A stretch of DNA of 64,000 bases, taken from contig NZ_RCHI01000002.1 in the NCBI RefSeq assembly GCF_003664585.1, forward strand, positions 186,001 to 250,000. Direction: 5' to 3'. The notes under the pieces are model-generated. The model did not search any database. It saw only the letters and a program-made list of their open reading frames with translations, and was not told the DNA's origin. Shown here piece after piece: positions 16,827 through 27,154 of this stretch (position 1 is the stretch's first letter; each line of letters begins with the position of its first letter). A program made the translations under genes and the position numbers. Origin of the DNA: Paenirhodobacter hankyongi. Lineage in GTDB: Bacteria > Pseudomonadota > Alphaproteobacteria > Rhodobacterales > Rhodobacteraceae.

Positions 16827-19757
16827 ATGGCGGAGATCAGGCTCACCCATCTGGGCACCGAGACGGCGGCGGGCGACACCTGGCTCGAGGGAATCACCGA
16901 TCTCGTGGTCGAGCAGGGGCCGGACGGGCCGCGCATCCTCTCCGTGACCCGGCCCGATGGCGGGCTTGGCCTTGCCGTGTGGGAGCTTGACGCAGGAGGC
17001 GACGGGCTCGACCTCGTCAGCCGGAAGCCGATCGCGGGGGCGGCCACCGTCGGGGTCGAACCGACGATCGAGGTGGTTTCCTTCGACGGCGAGAGCGAGG
17101 TGGTCACCCTGACCGGCGTCGGCAGCAGCGGGCTGACCGGGGTCGAGATCGACGACGCGGGCCGCCTTGGCGCCAGCACCCGCAGCTTTGCCACCGCCGC
17201 CCTGCCCGAAGGCCTCTCCGAGATCGAGCTGGTCGAGGTCGGAAGCCGCCGCTTCGTCTTCGGCGCGGTGCATGGCTCGGACGGGCTCGAGCGCTGGCAG
17301 GTCGGGGCGGATGGCACGCTTGGCAACCATGTCACCCTCGCAAGCGGGGCAATCGGCGGCGCCACCGGACTCACCTGCCTCGAGCAGGTGCAGATTGACG
17401 GCACGCCCTTCCTGCTCGCGGGCTTCGATGGCGCCACGGCCTTTGCCGCCTATTCCGTCGGGCCGAACGGCACCGTCACCCAGACCGGCCGGCTCGACGT
17501 GACCAGCGGCCTTGGCATCGCGGGCGCGGTGCAGATGCAGACGACGACGGTCGCCGGCGTCACCTATGCGGTGCTGACCGGCGCCACCTCGAACAGCCTG
17601 AGCGTGGTCGAGATCACCGCGACCGGTGCCCTCGTCGCGCATGACCACGTGATCGACGATCTGGGCACCCGCTTCGCCAATGCCTCCCACATCGCGATCA
17701 CCGAGGTGAACGGACAAAGCTTCATCGCCGTCAGCGGCTCGGACGATGGCGTCAGCCTGTTCCAGCTGCTGCCCGGCGGCTATCTGCTGCTGCTCGACAC
17801 CATGGCCGACAGCGATGCGATGACGCTCGACGCGATCTCGGCGCTGGCGATGACCGCGACCGACGAGGCGGTGCAGATCCATGTGGCAAGCGGCACCGAG
17901 GCCGGGATCACCACGCTCGAGGCGACGCTCGGCCCGATCGGCGCGACACTCCTCGGCAGCCACGGCGCCGACACGCTGTCGGGCGCGGCCGCGGGACGCA
18001 ACGTGATCGACGGCGGCGCCGGCAACGACCGGATCGAGGCCGGCAGCGACGGCGCCGTGCTGATCGACGGGGCGGGCACCGATACGCTGATCGGCGGCGC
18101 CGGCACCGACATCTTCGTGCTGTCGCCCGACGGGATGCATGACGTCATCACCGGCTTCGACCTCGCCACCGACCGCATCGACCTGTCGCTCTGGCCGATG
18201 CTGCGCTCGGTCTCGCAGCTGACGATCACCGAGACCGCGACCGGCGCCACGATCACCTTCGGCCGCGAGAGCCTGACCATCGTCTCGCGCGATGGCCGGC
18301 CGATCGGTGCTGCGGCGCTGGCGGCGGATGGCATCATCAGCATCGCCCATTACCTGCCCGAAGACCCGACGGACACCACCGGGCCAGAGCCCCCCGGCAC
18401 GGTCTCGGTGATTCTGGGCGACGATCAGGCGAACAGCCTCGCCGGAGGCGCCGGCGCCGACCGCCTGGAAGGGCGCGGCGGCAACGACACGCTGATCGGC
18501 GGCGCCGGAAACGACCTGCTGATCGGCGGGGCGGGGGCGGACAGCATGGTGGGCGGACCGGGCTGCGACCGGTTCTGGGTCGATAATCCGAATGACGTGA
18601 TCGTCGAGGCGGCGGGCGCGCCCGGCGTCGACACGGTGCTGAGCCGCGTCACCTACCGGCTGAGCGCCGGCGCCGATGTCGAGAACCTCACCCTGCTCGG
18701 CACCCGCGCCCTGAACGGCACGGGCAATTCGCTGGCGAATGTGATCACCGGCAATGTCGGCGACAACGCGCTGGCCGGCGGGGCGGGCGCCGACACCATC
18801 TTCGGCGGCGCCGGCGACGACACGATCTGGGGCGGGACCGGCGCCGACCGGATGGTGGGCGGCTCAGGGTCCGACCGCTTCTTTGTCGACAATCCGAATG
18901 ACGTGGTGGTCGAGCTGCCCGCCTGGGCCGGCCGCGACACCGTCGTCAGCAGCGTCAGCTTCCGCCTCGGCGCCACCACGGCGATCGAGAACCTGACACT
19001 CACCGGCACGGCCGATCTGCAGGGCTTCGGCAATGCGCTGGCGAATGTGTTGGCCGGCAACACCGGTAACAACCTGCTCGTCGGCGGGGCGGGCGCCGAC
19101 ACCATCTTCGGCGGCGCCGGCGATGACACGATCTATGGCGGCGCCGGCATCGACCGGATGACCGGCGGCCCGGGGTCCGACCGCTTCTTCGTCGACACCC
19201 CGAATGACGTGGTGATCGAACTTCCCGCCTGGGCCGGCCGCGACACCGTCTTCAGCAGCGTCAGCTATAGGCTTTCCGCCGCGGTCGAGGACCTGACGCT
19301 CACCGGAACCGCCGATCTGCAGGGCTTCGGCAATGCGCTGGCGAATGTCCTGACCGGCAACACGGGCGACAACCGCCTTGCCGGTGGCGCGGGCGACGAC
19401 ACGCTGATCGGGGGCGACGGCAACGACACGCTGGCCGGCGGCGCCGGTGCCGATACGTTCCTGTTCGACACCGCACCGGATGAGGACACCGTCGACACGA
19501 TCGTCGATTTCGAACCGGGGCGCGACCGGCTGGTGCTGCGCATGGCCGTCTTCACCGGCATCGGTGCCGGGCGGCTCGGCAATGCGCTTTTCGCCGAGGG
19601 CACCGAGGCGCAGGACGCCAATGACCGCTTCTTCTACGATCACGACAATGGCGCGCTCTGGTATGACCCGGATGGCACTGGCGACATCCGGGCCCAGCTG
19701 GTGGCCGAGTTCACCACCCACCCGGATCTCGATGCGGCCGACATCTTCGTGGTCTGA
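16827..19757 (+). CDS. RTX (hemolysin-type calcium-binding) secreted protein
   Basis: A large acidic protein, 976 residues from ATG 16827, which has GGGGGA upstream; an ATG at 16719 would add 36 residues. Residues 1 to about 380 are repetitive beta-strand sequence resembling a propeller or lactonase-like fold. A first RTX block at about 380-435 precedes a main block at about 530-880 with many GGAGNDTLIGG-type nonapeptides that bind calcium. The last 100 residues (DTIVDFEPGRDRLVL) resemble the C-terminal secretion region of type I substrates. No signal peptide and no adjacent HlyB/HlyD genes are present. Likely an adhesin, biofilm or surface-layer protein. Confidence 0.85.
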   Translation: MAEIRLTHLGTETAAGDTWLEGITDLVVEQGPDGPRILSVTRPDGGLGLAVWELDAGGDGLDLVSRKPIAGAATVGVEPTIEVVSFDGESEVVTLTGVGSSGLTGVEIDDAGRLGASTRSFATAALPEGLSEIELVEVGSRRFVFGAVHGSDGLERWQVGADGTLGNHVTLASGAIGGATGLTCLEQVQIDGTPFLLAGFDGATAFAAYSVGPNGTVTQTGRLDVTSGLGIAGAVQMQTTTVAGVTYAVLTGATSNSLSVVEITATGALVAHDHVIDDLGTRFANASHIAITEVNGQSFIAVSGSDDGVSLFQLLPGGYLLLLDTMADSDAMTLDAISALAMTATDEAVQIHVASGTEAGITTLEATLGPIGATLLGSHGADTLSGAAAGRNVIDGGAGNDRIEAGSDGAVLIDGAGTDTLIGGAGTDIFVLSPDGMHDVITGFDLATDRIDLSLWPMLRSVSQLTITETATGATITFGRESLTIVSRDGRPIGAAALAADGIISIAHYLPEDPTDTTGPEPPGTVSVILGDDQANSLAGGAGADRLEGRGGNDTLIGGAGNDLLIGGAGADSMVGGPGCDRFWVDNPNDVIVEAAGAPGVDTVLSRVTYRLSAGADVENLTLLGTRALNGTGNSLANVITGNVGDNALAGGAGADTIFGGAGDDTIWGGTGADRMVGGSGSDRFFVDNPNDVVVELPAWAGRDTVVSSVSFRLGATTAIENLTLTGTADLQGFGNALANVLAGNTGNNLLVGGAGADTIFGGAGDDTIYGGAGIDRMTGGPGSDRFFVDTPNDVVIELPAWAGRDTVFSSVSYRLSAAVEDLTLTGTADLQGFGNALANVLTGNTGDNRLAGGAGDDTLIGGDGNDTLAGGAGADTFLFDTAPDEDTVDTIVDFEPGRDRLVLRMAVFTGIGAGRLGNALFAEGTEAQDANDRFFYDHDNGALWYDPDGTGDIRAQLVAEFTTHPDLDAADIFVV
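18579..19430 (+). repeat. 306-bp in-frame tandem repeat within the RTX gene
   Basis: The sequence GTCGAYAATCCGAATGACGT recurs at 18579, 18885 and, with slight change, 19191, an exact 306-base (102-codon) spacing. Units 2 and 3 also share long blocks such as GCCTGGGCCGGCCGCGACAC (18921 and 19227). Each unit encodes a linker (VDNPNDVVVE...ENLTLTGTA...GNALANVL) plus several RTX nonapeptides. The third unit is a few codons shorter. Confidence 0.9.
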
Positions 19758-19957
19758 AGCCCGGCGCCGCCCTCCCGTTCCGGACCGAACCACGCAGTGG
19801 ACGCGACGAAACCGGCCAGAAAACCTCGGAAATGGCGCAAGTCGGTGCCGTTTTCGGCGCAATTCCCCTCCCAAATGCGGCAGCCGGATGCTAGCCCTTT
19901 GGGGGACGCCGCATTTGTCCGGCCGACACTGATCTTGCACAACGGGTCATTGAACAC

Positions 19958-21133
19958 ATGTCTGGAAGAAAAATTGCCGTTGCCGGCATCGGCTATGTCG
20001 GCCTTTCCAATGCGGTTCTGCTGTCGCAGCGCAACCGCGTCCGCGCCCTCGACGTCGACCCCATGCGGGTCAAGCTGTTGAACGATCGCAAGAGCCCGAT
20101 CATCGACACCGAGCTCGAGGCCTATCTCGCCGAAAAGCCGCTCGACCTGACCGCGACCACCGACCCCGCCGTGGCCTTCGAGGATGCCGAGTTCATCATC
20201 GTCGCGACGCCGACGAACTATGACCCGCACACCAACTATTTCGACACCTCCTCGGTTGAGACGGTGGTGAAGGAGGCGCTTGCGATCGCGCCCGCGGCAA
20301 CCATCGTCATCAAGTCGACGATCCCGGTGGGCTATACCCGCCGGCTGAACGCCGAGCTTGGCACCGACCGGATCATCTTCAGCCCCGAATTCCTGCGCGA
20401 GGGCCGCGCGCTTTACGACAACCTGCACCCTTCGCGGATCGTCGTCGGCGAGCGGTCGGAGCGGGCCGCGGCCTTCGCCGGTCTGCTGAAGGAAGCCGCG
20501 CTCGACCCCGATGTGCCGGTGCTGCTCACCGATTCCGCCGAGGCCGAGGCGATCAAGCTCTTCGCCAATACCTTCCTTGCGCTCCGCGTCGCCTATTTCA
20601 ACGAGCTCGACAGCTATTCGCTGGCGCATGGGATGGACACGCGGCAGATCATCGACGGCGTCTGCCTCGATCCGCGCATCGGCCGGCATTACAACAACCC
20701 GTCCTTCGGCTATGGCGGCTATTGCCTGCCGAAAGACACCAAGCAGCTTCTGGCGAATTACAGCCATGTGCCGCAGAACCTGATCAGCGCGATCGTCGAT
20801 GCGAACCGCACCCGCAAGGATTTCATCGCCGATCAGATCCTTGCCAGGAAGCCGAAACGCGTCGGCGTCTACCGGCTGGTGATGAAGGCGGGCTCGGACA
20901 ATTTCCGGCAAAGCTCGATCCAGGGGATCATGAAGCGGATCAAGGCGAAGGGCGTCGAGGTCATCGTCTATGAACCGGCGATGAAGGAGGCGGATTTCTT
21001 CGGCTCGCGGGTGACGCATGACCTGGCCGAGCTGAAGGCCTCGTCCGATCTGATCCTGGCGAACCGGATGGTGCCCGAACTCGGCGACGTCGCCGACAAG
21101 GTCTTCACCCGCGACCTCTTCGGCGCCGACTGA
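19958..21133 (+). CDS. ugd: UDP-glucose 6-dehydrogenase
   Basis: A 391-residue enzyme oxidising UDP-glucose to UDP-glucuronate with two NAD+. The N-terminal Rossmann motif is [13 protein letters not shown], the central hinge has [15 protein letters not shown], and the catalytic cysteine lies in [12 protein letters not shown]. Length matches the short bacterial Ugd class. The ribosome-binding site is weak. It shares its substrate with the galU-galE products, giving UDP-glucuronate for acidic polysaccharides. A strong bidirectional terminator follows. The 200-base gap upstream separates it from the RTX gene and has no further gene. Confidence 0.93.
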   Translation: MSGRKIAVAGIGYVGLSNAVLLSQRNRVRALDVDPMRVKLLNDRKSPIIDTELEAYLAEKPLDLTATTDPAVAFEDAEFIIVATPTNYDPHTNYFDTSSVETVVKEALAIAPAATIVIKSTIPVGYTRRLNAELGTDRIIFSPEFLREGRALYDNLHPSRIVVGERSERAAAFAGLLKEAALDPDVPVLLTDSAEAEAIKLFANTFLALRVAYFNELDSYSLAHGMDTRQIIDGVCLDPRIGRHYNNPSFGYGGYCLPKDTKQLLANYSHVPQNLISAIVDANRTRKDFIADQILARKPKRVGVYRLVMKAGSDNFRQSSIQGIMKRIKAKGVEVIVYEPAMKEADFFGSRVTHDLAELKASSDLILANRMVPELGDVADKVFTRDLFGAD

Positions 21134-21148
21134 GGTCGCCCGAAAGCA

Positions 21149-21178
21149 AAAAGGGGCAGCCCATCGGCTACCCCTTTT
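21149..21178. terminator. bidirectional rho-independent terminator between ugd and leuB
   Basis: AAAAGGGG-C-AGCC (21149-21161) pairs with GGCT-A-CCCCTTTT (21166-21178) with one internal mismatch and a short loop. The A- and T-rich flanks serve both strands, ending ugd on plus and leuB on minus. Confidence 0.85.
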
Positions 21179-21211
21179 GTATTTTCAGAACGATCCGAAA
21201 TTTCGGGAAGA

Positions 21212-22318
21212 TCAGAGGCTCGCGTCCAGCGCGGCGATGATCTTGGCGCCCATCTCGGTGGTCGAGACCGGGGTGCCGCCCTCGGGGCCCATCAGATCCG
21301 CGGTGCGCACGCCATCGGCCAGCACCTTCTCGACCGCCTTCTCGAGACGGGTGGCCTCGTCGCCCTGGTCGAAGCTGTAGCGCAGCGCCATCGCGAAGCT
21401 GAGGATGCAGGCGATCGGGTTCGCCTTGCCCTGGCCGGCGATGTCGGGGGCCGAGCCGTGCACGGGTTCGTACATCGCCTTCGGCCGGCCGTTCGCCATC
21501 GGCGCACCGAGCGAGGCCGAGGGCAGCATGCCGAGCGAGCCGGTCAGCATCGCGGCGCAGTCGGACAGGATGTCGCCAAAGAGGTTATCGGTCAGGATCA
21601 CGTCGAACTGCTTGGGCGCACGCACCAGCTGCATCGCGCAGTTGTCGGCATACATGTGGTTCAGCGTGATCTCGGGGTATTCGGCGTCGCGGATCGCGGT
21701 GACGACCTCGCGCCACAGGATGCCCGACTCCATCACGTTCGCCTTCTCGACCGAGGTCACGCGGTTGTCGCGGCGCTTGGCCAGCTCGAAGGCCGAGCGG
21801 GCAACGCGGGCGATCTCGCTTTCGGTGTAGCGCTGCGTGTTCAGGCCGACGCGCTCGCCGTTCTCCTCGAAGATGCCGCGCGGCTGGCCGAAATAGACGC
21901 CCGAGGTCAGCTCGCGCACGATCATGATGTCGAGCCCGGCGACCACGTCCTTCTTCAGCGAGCTGAAGTCGGCGAGCGCGTCGAAGCACTGCGCCGGACG
22001 CAGGTTCGCGAACAGGTCCATCTCCTTGCGCAGGCGCAGCAGGCCACGCTCGGGCTTCACCGAGAAGTCGAGCACGTCGTATTTCGGGCCGCCCACGGCG
22101 CCCAGCATGACCGCGTCCACTTCCTGCGCCTTGGCCATGGTCTCGTCGGTCAGCGGCACGCCATGCGCGTCATAGGCGGCACCGCCGACGAGATCCTCGG
22201 TCACGTCGAAGGCAAGGCCGCGCTTGTCGCCGTACCAGGTGATGATCTTCTTCACCTCGTCCATGACTTCGGGGCCGATGCCGTCGCCGGCAAGGATCAG
22301 GATAGAGGGGTTCGACAT
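21212..22318 (-). CDS. leuB: 3-isopropylmalate dehydrogenase
   Basis: A 368-residue NAD-dependent enzyme of leucine synthesis, oxidising and decarboxylating 3-isopropylmalate. The family motifs are visible: GDGIGPEVM at the N-terminus, the substrate-binding arginines ([17 protein letters not shown]), [11 protein letters not shown], the metal-binding aspartates in [10 protein letters not shown], and NAD-binding [19 protein letters not shown] start at [13 protein letters not shown], preceded by GGGAGGAAAG. The leuCD genes lie 2-5 kb upstream on the same strand, separated by two unrelated genes. Confidence 0.96.
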   Translation of the reverse strand: MSNPSILILAGDGIGPEVMDEVKKIITWYGDKRGLAFDVTEDLVGGAAYDAHGVPLTDETMAKAQEVDAVMLGAVGGPKYDVLDFSVKPERGLLRLRKEMDLFANLRPAQCFDALADFSSLKKDVVAGLDIMIVRELTSGVYFGQPRGIFEENGERVGLNTQRYTESEIARVARSAFELAKRRDNRVTSVEKANVMESGILWREVVTAIRDAEYPEITLNHMYADNCAMQLVRAPKQFDVILTDNLFGDILSDCAAMLTGSLGMLPSASLGAPMANGRPKAMYEPVHGSAPDIAGQGKANPIACILSFAMALRYSFDQGDEATRLEKAVEKVLADGVRTADLMGPEGGTPVSTTEMGAKIIAALDASL

Positions 22319-22391
22319 GCTTTCCTCCCATAGAAAAAAGGGTTGCAAGCGGCCTAGCGAATGCCCCGCCCGGGGTCAAGCGCGGCCCCTC

Positions 22392-23378
22392 TCAGGGCAG
22401 GGAAATATCGACCCAGACAAGGGCGCGGCGGGGCGCGGTCTCGCCCGCCTCCGGCCAGATCACCCCCGCGCCGGTGACGCGCAGATCGGCCGAGGGCATG
22501 ATGTAGTGAAGCCGAAGCGGCGCGCCATAGAGGGCCGTGGCCGTGCCCTGCGCGCCCTCGGGGCGCGGGTCCTGCAACCGCGGGTCAGCGAGCAGCGCCA
22601 CCAGCGCATCGCGCCGCCCCTCGCCCGCCACCTGGTCGATATCAGCATCCCCCAAGATCGCGAAGGGTGCGAGCGGCGGAGGCACCGGCAACGCGCCGTC
22701 GAGATAGCGCAGCCAGAAGGCCGTCTCGTCGCGGTTGCGCCTGCCGTTGCGGTCCTCGGGCCCGTCGAAGAGCGGCGGCGTCGCGGCGAAGGCCAGCAGG
22801 TGCAGATCCCGCCCCGAGGGCAGCGCGACCGGCACATCCCAATGCCCGGTCGAGGACAGCCGCTGCACCGCCCGCGCCGCAGGCGACAGCCCGGCGCCGT
22901 CGATCAGGCTGCCGGGCAGATCGGCCCAGAGAAAAGCCGAGAAGTCGCGCGCGGCCTCGGTCCGCAGCGGCAGGCGCGACAGCAGCGCCATGCCGCCCTG
23001 CCCGGTGAAGCGGCCATAGCCCTGCGCGTCGCGCGGCTCGCCCATCCGGCCGTTGCCGTCAAGGTCGAGCCAGCTTTGCACCCCGGCATTCGGGCGGGGC
23101 GCGTAGCGATGGGGCAAAACCAGCCCGGCGGCGTCGAGGGCCGCCGAAAAGGCCGCAAGCGCCCGCCCGTCGTGGTCCCAGTCAAAGCCTGTCAGCAGCA
23201 GAACGTCCGGCCGCGCCCCGGCGATCAGCGCCGCCGCCGCCGTCACCTGCGGATCGCCCGTCTCGATGTCGGCCAGCAAGAGCCCCGGCCCGCGCCGGCT
23301 CAGCCCCGCATCCCAGGTGGCGAGCCGCAGGCTCTCGGCCGCGGCCGGCGCGGCCAGCAGGCACAGCGCCGCGATCAG
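22392..23378 (-). CDS. exported endonuclease/exonuclease/phosphatase-family protein
   Basis: A protein of about 328 residues resembling the DNase I-like EEP superfamily: RPDVLLLTGFDWD, LDLDGNGRMGEPRDAQGYGR, FAILGDADID in place of the usual GDFN, and a late LHYIMPSADLRV where the catalytic SDH-like site would be. A signal peptide, LIAALCLLAAPAAA, is obvious right at the start of the unique region. The only in-frame ATG (23489) would overlap the upstream gene by 115 bases. I therefore suggest a CTG start at 23378, overlapping its stop (CTGA). The start is uncertain. Several catalytic residues look substituted, so activity is unclear. Confidence 0.72.
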   Translation of the reverse strand: MIAALCLLAAPAAAESLRLATWDAGLSRRGPGLLLADIETGDPQVTAAAALIAGARPDVLLLTGFDWDHDGRALAAFSAALDAAGLVLPHRYAPRPNAGVQSWLDLDGNGRMGEPRDAQGYGRFTGQGGMALLSRLPLRTEAARDFSAFLWADLPGSLIDGAGLSPAARAVQRLSSTGHWDVPVALPSGRDLHLLAFAATPPLFDGPEDRNGRRNRDETAFWLRYLDGALPVPPPLAPFAILGDADIDQVAGEGRRDALVALLADPRLQDPRPEGAQGTATALYGAPLRLHYIMPSADLRVTGAGVIWPEAGETAPRRALVWVDISLP

Positions 23379-24202
23379 GCCGGCAGCAGACCGGTGGCCC
23401 CCGCCTCGCGGCGCTTGTCCTCGATCATCTGCGCGATCCGGCCGACCGCGATACCGCGCATGAAAAGGCTTGCCGGAAGGAATGCCCATGCCGTCACCAC
23501 CCAGATCATCGTCAGCGGACTGTCGAGCGTGACCGGTGAGACCGCGACGGAGACCGCCTTGATCACCACCGGCACGAGGAAGGGCAGAAGGAAGCCCAGC
23601 GAGATGTTGAACCAGGCGTCGCGGCGCAGCCGCTCGACCACATCGGCGCCCGCCGTCGGCTCGAAGGTGGGCAGGTTCACCCAGACGTTGAAGCTGCCCT
23701 GCGACTTCGGCCAGCCAAGCGCGCGGATCGTCACCACGAAATAGCCAAGCGCGATCAGCGCCGTCATGTAGGCGATGCCGGCGGCGGTGCGCAGCGCCTC
23801 GACACGCGCGGCGGGGGCGTCCTCGGGCAGGATCAGCACCAGAAGCCGCACCGGGCTGTAGGGGATGTCGACCGAGCGCGCCATCATCGCGCCGAGCACA
23901 TAGACGAATTGCGACAGCGTCGAGGGCTCGATCTGCGCAAGCGCCGTCACCGAAAGCAGCGTCACCATGGCGAAAAGGGCGGTGAAGCGGATGCGGTTGT
24001 AGGGCGGGGCGTCGCGGAACTCGATCAGGCCGGGATAGACCGAGGCATATTCGAAGAAGGTGATTGCGGCGGCAAAGAAGGAGACGAGGGCGACGATCTG
24101 CGTGGCATCGTCGCTGACGACATGCAGCGTCATCGACGGGATGGACACCACCAATGCCACGAGCAACGCCCGCAGCAATGCGCCTGCATAGCGAGAAACC
24201 AC
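23375..24202 (-). CDS. hypothetical integral membrane protein
   Basis: A 275-residue protein with about six or seven hydrophobic segments (ALLRALLVALVVSIPSM; IVALVSFFAAAITFFEYASV; AGIAYMTALIALGYFVVTI; WVVTAWAFLPASLFM). No known family is recognised. I favour GTG 24202, which has AAAGGG about 7 bases upstream and places the first helix near the N-terminus; an ATG at 24340 would add 46 mostly polar residues without a ribosome-binding site. The exported nuclease-like gene overlaps its stop, so the two are probably one unit. Confidence 0.7.
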   Translation of the reverse strand: MVSRYAGALLRALLVALVVSIPSMTLHVVSDDATQIVALVSFFAAAITFFEYASVYPGLIEFRDAPPYNRIRFTALFAMVTLLSVTALAQIEPSTLSQFVYVLGAMMARSVDIPYSPVRLLVLILPEDAPAARVEALRTAAGIAYMTALIALGYFVVTIRALGWPKSQGSFNVWVNLPTFEPTAGADVVERLRRDAWFNISLGFLLPFLVPVVIKAVSVAVSPVTLDSPLTMIWVVTAWAFLPASLFMRGIAVGRIAQMIEDKRREAGATGLLPA

Positions 24203-24401
24203 GATACTGCCCTTTGCCTTCCGCGCCCCCGATCGAATGCCGGGGTTTCGCCGTCTGGACCCGCCAATTGTGACGGACTGCCTCAATATTGCCTTGATTT
24301 TGTCCATTTTTGCCTCGGCTGGCAATGTCTGGTTAACCAATGGCGCGACAATCGGGCGATTTGGTGAAGGAACTGGTGCCGCATTGCATCAAATCCGGCG
24401 C

Positions 24402-24431
24402 AAAAATAAGGCCGCCTCGAAAGGCGGCCTT
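24402..24431 (-). terminator. rho-independent terminator of the leuC-leuD unit
   Basis: A perfect 10-bp stem, AAGGCCGCCT (24408-24417) with AGGCGGCCTT (24422-24431), has loop CGAA. On the minus strand it is followed by TTATTTTTG (24410-24402), 39 bases after the leuD stop. Confidence 0.88.
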
Positions 24432-24469
24432 CATCTTGTGTTTCAAGGGCTTGCAGCCACTAGACCGGA

Positions 24470-25075
24470 TCAGACCCAGGGGCGCGACTGCGCGGCCTGC
24501 GCCTCGAATGCGTCGATCGCCGCGACCTTTTCCAGCGTCAGCCCGATGTCGTCGAGGCCGTTCAGCAGGCAGTGCTTCTTGAACGGGTCGATCTCGAAGG
24601 GAATCACCACGCCGTCCGAGGTGGTGATCTCCTGCGCCTCGAGATCGACGGTCATGCGCGCGTTCGATCCCTTCTCGGCATCCTTCATCAGGATGTCGAC
24701 CTGCTCTTGCGGCAGAACGATCGGCAGCATGCCGTTCTTGAAGCAGTTGTTGAAGAAGATGTCGGCGAAGGAGGTGGAGATGACCGCCTTGATGCCGAAA
24801 TCGGCCAGCGCCCAGGGCGCATGCTCGCGCGAGGAGCCGCAGCCGAAGTTGTCGCCGGCGACGAGGATCTCGGTCGCGCGATACTGCGGCTTGTTCAGCA
24901 CGAAGTCGGGCTTTTCGGTGCCGTCGAGGTTGTAGCGCATCTCGTCGAAGGCATGGACGCCAAGCCCGGTGCGCTTGATCGTCTTCAGAAAGCCTTTCGG
25001 GATGATCATGTCGGTGTCGATGTTGACCAGCGGCATCGGCGCCGCGATCCCCGTGAGTTTCGTGAACTTCTGCAT
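24470..25075 (-). CDS. leuD: 3-isopropylmalate dehydratase small subunit
   Basis: A 201-residue partner of LeuC in isopropylmalate isomerisation. The substrate-binding loop [16 protein letters not shown] and [13 protein letters not shown] near the N-terminus are typical. I begin at MQKFTKLTG (25075); a longer frame to 25117 runs into the preceding gene. The HdeD-like gene stops 1 base upstream and leuC lies before that, so leuC and leuD are split by an unrelated gene but remain co-oriented. A strong terminator follows. Confidence 0.95.
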   Translation of the reverse strand: MQKFTKLTGIAAPMPLVNIDTDMIIPKGFLKTIKRTGLGVHAFDEMRYNLDGTEKPDFVLNKPQYRATEILVAGDNFGCGSSREHAPWALADFGIKAVISTSFADIFFNNCFKNGMLPIVLPQEQVDILMKDAEKGSNARMTVDLEAQEITTSDGVVIPFEIDPFKKHCLLNGLDDIGLTLEKVAAIDAFEAQAAQSRPWV

Positions 25076-25076
25076 T

Positions 25077-25598
25077 TCAGTTTTTTCCGATTTTCTTGAG
25101 CTCAAGGCCCAGAGCAATGAGAGAGGAGCCGATCACCACCAGCTCGACCGCAAGCAGCGTGCCAAGCAGGATCGGGCTCGAGTCCGGAACGGTGAACAGG
25201 ATGAACAGGCCCAGCCCGCCGGAGATCACCCCCGACAGCAGCATCGCCCAGAAGGTCGAGCTGCCGCTGAAGGCGAAGGCGACGATCAGCCGCCCGATCC
25301 CCGAGACGAGGAACAGCGCCCCCACCACGATCGTCAGCGAGACGAGACCGGCGAGCGGGTTCGCCAGGATCCAGACGCCGACGACGAGATCGAGCAGGCC
25401 GAAGCCCATCAGCCAGCCGCGCGCCGGGATTGTCTTGTCCGAGAACCCGGCCCAAAGGGCGAAGACACCGCTGAACAGGAACAACCAGCCCACGAAGACC
25501 GCCACGGCAAGCGAGGCGGGCAGCGGGAACAGGATCGCGACCAGCCCGCCCAGAAGGGCGAGCGTGCCGGCGACGAAAAGGGAAGTCGTGCCTTTCAT
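25077..25598 (-). CDS. HdeD-family (DUF308) membrane protein
   Basis: A 173-residue protein almost wholly hydrophobic, with about six transmembrane segments in three repeating pairs ([55 protein letters not shown]). This is the DUF308 pattern of HdeD, an acid-stress-linked inner-membrane protein of uncertain mechanism. It sits between leuC and leuD, its stop 1 base from the leuD start, and likely shares their transcript. A ribosome-binding site (GGAGTGG) precedes the ATG. A link to leucine synthesis is not obvious. Confidence 0.85.
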   Translation of the reverse strand: MKGTTSLFVAGTLALLGGLVAILFPLPASLAVAVFVGWLFLFSGVFALWAGFSDKTIPARGWLMGFGLLDLVVGVWILANPLAGLVSLTIVVGALFLVSGIGRLIVAFAFSGSSTFWAMLLSGVISGGLGLFILFTVPDSSPILLGTLLAVELVVIGSSLIALGLELKKIGKN

Positions 25599-25648
25599 GG
25601 GTCCACTCCTGTGAGGTTTGCCGAAAGCTTACCCCATCCGTCCGCTGT

Positions 25649-27055
25649 TCACATCAGTTCCCGCACGTCGGTCAGGTGGCCGGTGATCGCCGCCGCCGCG
25701 GCCATCGCCGGCGAGACGAGGTGGGTGCGGCCGTTGCGGCCCTGACGGCCCTCGAAGTTGCGGTTCGAGGTCGAGGCGCAGCGCTCGCCCGGGCTCAGCT
25801 GGTCCGGGTTCATCGCGAGACACATCGAGCAGCCGGCAAGGCGCCATTCAAAGCCCGCGTCGATGAAGATCTGCGCCAGGCCTTCCTCTTCCGCCTGCAG
25901 CCGCACGAGGCCCGAGCCCGGCACGACCATGGCGCGCATGCCGTCCTTGACCTTCTTGCCCTTCACGATCTCGGCCGCGGCGCGCAGATCCTCGATCCGG
26001 CCGTTGGTGCACGAGCCGATGAAGACGGTGTCGATGGCGATGTCGGTCAGCTTCATGCCAGGCGTCAGCCCCATGTAGTCGAGCGAGCGCTTCGCCGCCT
26101 CGACCTTGCCGCCGTGGAAGTCCTCGGGCGAGGGCACCACGCCCGAGATCGGCAGCACGTCCTCGGGCGAGGTGCCCCAGGTCACGACCGGCTCGATCTC
26201 TTCGCCCTTCAGCGTGACGACCTTGTCGAAATGCGCGCCCTCATCGGTGAAGAGGGTCTTCCACCAGGTCAGCGCGGCCTCGAACTGCGCGCCCTTCGGC
26301 GCGTGCGGACGGCCCTTGATGTAGTCGAAGGTGGTCTCGTCGGGGGCGATCAGGCCGGCGCGCGCGCCACCTTCGATCGCCATGTTGCACACCGTCATCC
26401 GGCCTTCCATCGACAGATCGCGGATCGCCTCGCCGCAATATTCGATGACATGGCCGGTGCCGCCGGCGGTGCCGGTCTTGCCGATCACCGCAAGGGTGAT
26501 GTCCTTGGCGGTGACGCCCGGACGCAGCTTGCCGGTGATCTCCACCTTCATGTTCTTCGATTTCTTCTGGATCAGCGTCTGCGTCGCCAGGACGTGCTCG
26601 ACCTCCGAGGTGCCGATGCCATGGGCGAGCGCGCCGAAGGCGCCATGCGTCGCGGTGTGGCTGTCCCCGCACACCACGGTCATCCCCGGCAGCGTCCAGC
26701 CCTGCTCAGGCCCGACGATGTGCACGATGCCCTGACGGATATCGGAGACCGGGTAGTAGTTGATGCCGAAATCCTTGGCGTTCTTGTCGAGCGCCTCGAC
26801 CTGGATCCGGCTTTCCTCGTTCTTGATCCCCTGCTCGCGGTCGGGGGTGGTCGGAACGTTGTGGTCGGGAACGGCGATGGTCTTTTCCGGCGCGCGCACC
26901 TTGCGGCCGGCCAGACGCAGCCCCTCGAAGGCCTGCGGGCTGGTCACCTCGTGCACGAGGTGGCGGTCGATGTAGAGCAGGCAGGTGCCGTCGGCGTCTT
27001 CGGAAACGACGTGGGCATCCCAGATCTTGTCATAGAGGGTCTTCGGAGCGGACAT
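25649..27055 (-). CDS. leuC: 3-isopropylmalate dehydratase large subunit
   Basis: A 468-residue aconitase-family enzyme converting 2-isopropylmalate to 3-isopropylmalate with LeuD. The 4Fe-4S ligand cysteines lie in [13 protein letters not shown] and in [14 protein letters not shown]. The active-site stretch [20 protein letters not shown] is intact. Full length for the family. A ribosome-binding site (AAAGAGAG) precedes ATG 27055. The HdeD-like and leuD genes follow. The 450-base region upstream holds a 28-codon ORF and a GC-rich hairpin. Confidence 0.96.
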   Translation of the reverse strand: MSAPKTLYDKIWDAHVVSEDADGTCLLYIDRHLVHEVTSPQAFEGLRLAGRKVRAPEKTIAVPDHNVPTTPDREQGIKNEESRIQVEALDKNAKDFGINYYPVSDIRQGIVHIVGPEQGWTLPGMTVVCGDSHTATHGAFGALAHGIGTSEVEHVLATQTLIQKKSKNMKVEITGKLRPGVTAKDITLAVIGKTGTAGGTGHVIEYCGEAIRDLSMEGRMTVCNMAIEGGARAGLIAPDETTFDYIKGRPHAPKGAQFEAALTWWKTLFTDEGAHFDKVVTLKGEEIEPVVTWGTSPEDVLPISGVVPSPEDFHGGKVEAAKRSLDYMGLTPGMKLTDIAIDTVFIGSCTNGRIEDLRAAAEIVKGKKVKDGMRAMVVPGSGLVRLQAEEEGLAQIFIDAGFEWRLAGCSMCLAMNPDQLSPGERCASTSNRNFEGRQGRNGRTHLVSPAMAAAAAITGHLTDVRELM

Positions 27056-27154
27056 GGCTCTCTCTTTCGATGGCTTGTAACGGATCGGGCGGGCGGTCGG
27101 GCAAAGGGCGCGGCCGCGGGCGACAGGGGCGCAAAAGGCGCCCCCGCGCCGACA

